NCBI GenBank assembly: GCA_001437625.1
Contig: LIAL01000070.1
Span: 1 to 5,502, forward strand
DNA: 5,502 nt
Direction: 5' to 3'
DNA from: Nitrosopumilus sp. BACL13 MAG-121220-bin23
Lineage (GTDB): Archaea > Thermoproteota > Nitrososphaeria > Nitrososphaerales > Nitrosopumilaceae
Shown: in pieces, positions 4,737 to 5,502 of the stretch
Layout: the number at the start of each line of letters is the position of its first letter
Position numbering within the stretch: position 1 is the stretch's first letter
The notes under the pieces: generated by a model
The model's database searches: none
The model's input: only the letters and a program-made list of their open reading frames with translations
Told to the model about the DNA's origin: nothing
Position numbers and translations under genes: made by a program

Positions 4737-5502
4737 TGTTAGATCCTAAACTAATCAAAGAAAAACCAGAAATGATCAGAAATATGCTCAAATCTAGAGC
4801 AGTAGAATTTGATCTAGATGAATTAATTAAAACAGATGAAAAAAGACGAGAATTTATAATTAAAACAGATGAGTTAAGAAAAAAGAAAAACCAAGTGGGA
4901 ATAAGAATTTCAGAAAAAAAGAAAGCAAAAGAAGACGCATCCTCAATTTTAGCAGAAATGAAAAATATTTCAAATGAATTAACAAAATTTGAATCAGAGC
5001 AAGAGGAAATTGAAAATAAGTATTTAAAATTAGCATCGACAATTCCAAATCTAGTTCATGAATCAGTTCCAATAGGAATAGACGATAGTGCAAATGTAGA
5101 AATAAAAAAATGGGGGAAGATTCCAAACTTTGATTTTAAAGTAAAAGATCATATCGATATTTCTGAAAATTTGAATTTAGTAGATTTAGAAAGAGGTGCA
5201 AAAGTAGCAGGAGCAAGATTTTATTATCTAAAAAACGATCTAGTGAGATTAAATCAAGCACTGATTAATTTTGGATTAGATTTTCTTGTAAAAAAGGGAT
5301 ATTCACTAATTCAGCCACCGTATATGATTAATCGTGAATCAATGGAAGGTGCAGTGATTGCAGAAGATTTTGAGGAAGTTATTTACAAAATTCAAGATGA
5401 AGATTTGTACATGATTGGAACATCAGAGCATGCAATGGCAGCAATGCACTCAAAAGAAATTATTGAAGGAAAAAATATTCCAATGAAATATGCAGGGATC
5501 AG
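4736..5502 (+). CDS. serS: Seryl-tRNA synthetase, 5' part (cut by the window end)
   Basis: SerRS is a class II synthetase that charges tRNA-Ser. The first 255 codons are visible. Residues 1-20 (MLDPKLIKEKPEMIRNMLKS) match the conserved SerRS start (M-L-D-x-K-x-I-x-x-N/K-P). Residues 27-105 form the long charged antiparallel coiled-coil arm (LRKKKNQVG... SEQEEIENKY) that grips the long variable arm of tRNA-Ser, ending at the conserved IPN (103-105). GAKVAGARFYYLKNDLVRLNQALINF (155-179) is the conserved entry to the catalytic core. Class II motif 1 is at about 188-200 (GYSLIQPPYMINR), and TSE (229-231) is the active-site loop before motif 2. This is the ordinary, not the rare methanogenic, type of SerRS. 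The ATG at 4736 overlaps the pcc1 stop codon by one base and has a strong Shine-Dalgarno sequence. The gene runs off the right edge. Confidence 0.95.
   Translation, partial: MLDPKLIKEKPEMIRNMLKSRAVEFDLDELIKTDEKRREFIIKTDELRKKKNQVGIRISEKKKAKEDASSILAEMKNISNELTKFESEQEEIENKYLKLASTIPNLVHESVPIGIDDSANVEIKKWGKIPNFDFKVKDHIDISENLNLVDLERGAKVAGARFYYLKNDLVRLNQALINFGLDFLVKKGYSLIQPPYMINRESMEGAVIAEDFEEVIYKIQDEDLYMIGTSEHAMAAMHSKEIIEGKNIPMKYAGI

Noticed and set aside
4860..5126. Leu/Phe-rich minus-strand frame resembling a membrane protein
   Set aside because: It is the complement of the Lys/Glu-rich coiled-coil arm of SerRS, so the hydrophobic look is an artefact.

Overview
The window looks like chromosomal DNA of a low-GC ammonia-oxidising archaeon of the Nitrosopumilus type (Nitrososphaerota/Thaumarchaeota). 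The evidence is a short archaeal AmoB of 189 residues at the left end, archaeal uS15, a RecJ-like/GAN DHH protein and a KEOPS Pcc1 subunit on the right. Several genes have A/T-rich TATA boxes 25-27 bases before the start codon, the usual layout for leaderless archaeal transcripts.

Left part (1-2540), ammonia-oxidation locus. amoB (121-690) encodes the extracytoplasmic copper-binding subunit of ammonia monooxygenase. Two genes on the same strand follow: an unrecognised 104-residue soluble protein (783-1097) and a 173-residue protein with one N-terminal anchor and an extracytoplasmic domain (1135-1656). The second resembles a His-rich archaeal/bacterial secreted domain that has lost its histidines. 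Two small membrane-protein genes then lie on the minus strand (1797-2066, 89 aa; 2204-2536, 110 aa). From their size, topology and position they are candidates for the archaeal-specific AMO subunits AmoY and AmoZ. I cannot say from sequence alone which is which.

Right part (2661-5502), information-processing operon on the plus strand. rpsO (uS15), a RecJ-like/GAN DHH nuclease, pcc1 and serS (cut by the window end) are packed with overlaps of 1, 38 and 1 bases. A single TATA box before rpsO probably drives all four. The products join translation (uS15, SerRS), tRNA modification (Pcc1, t6A) and replication/repair (GAN).

The least expected signals are non-coding. A pyrimidine-rich element (CACTTTCATCTTTTCATT or close variants) sits just after the stop codons of amoB and both AmoY/Z candidates, and another copy lies at the left edge where amoC would be expected to end. 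A 25-base tandem repeat lies directly upstream of the promoter of the 89-aa gene. No CRISPR array, insertion sequence, tRNA or rRNA was seen. No gene-free stretch exceeds 300 bases.
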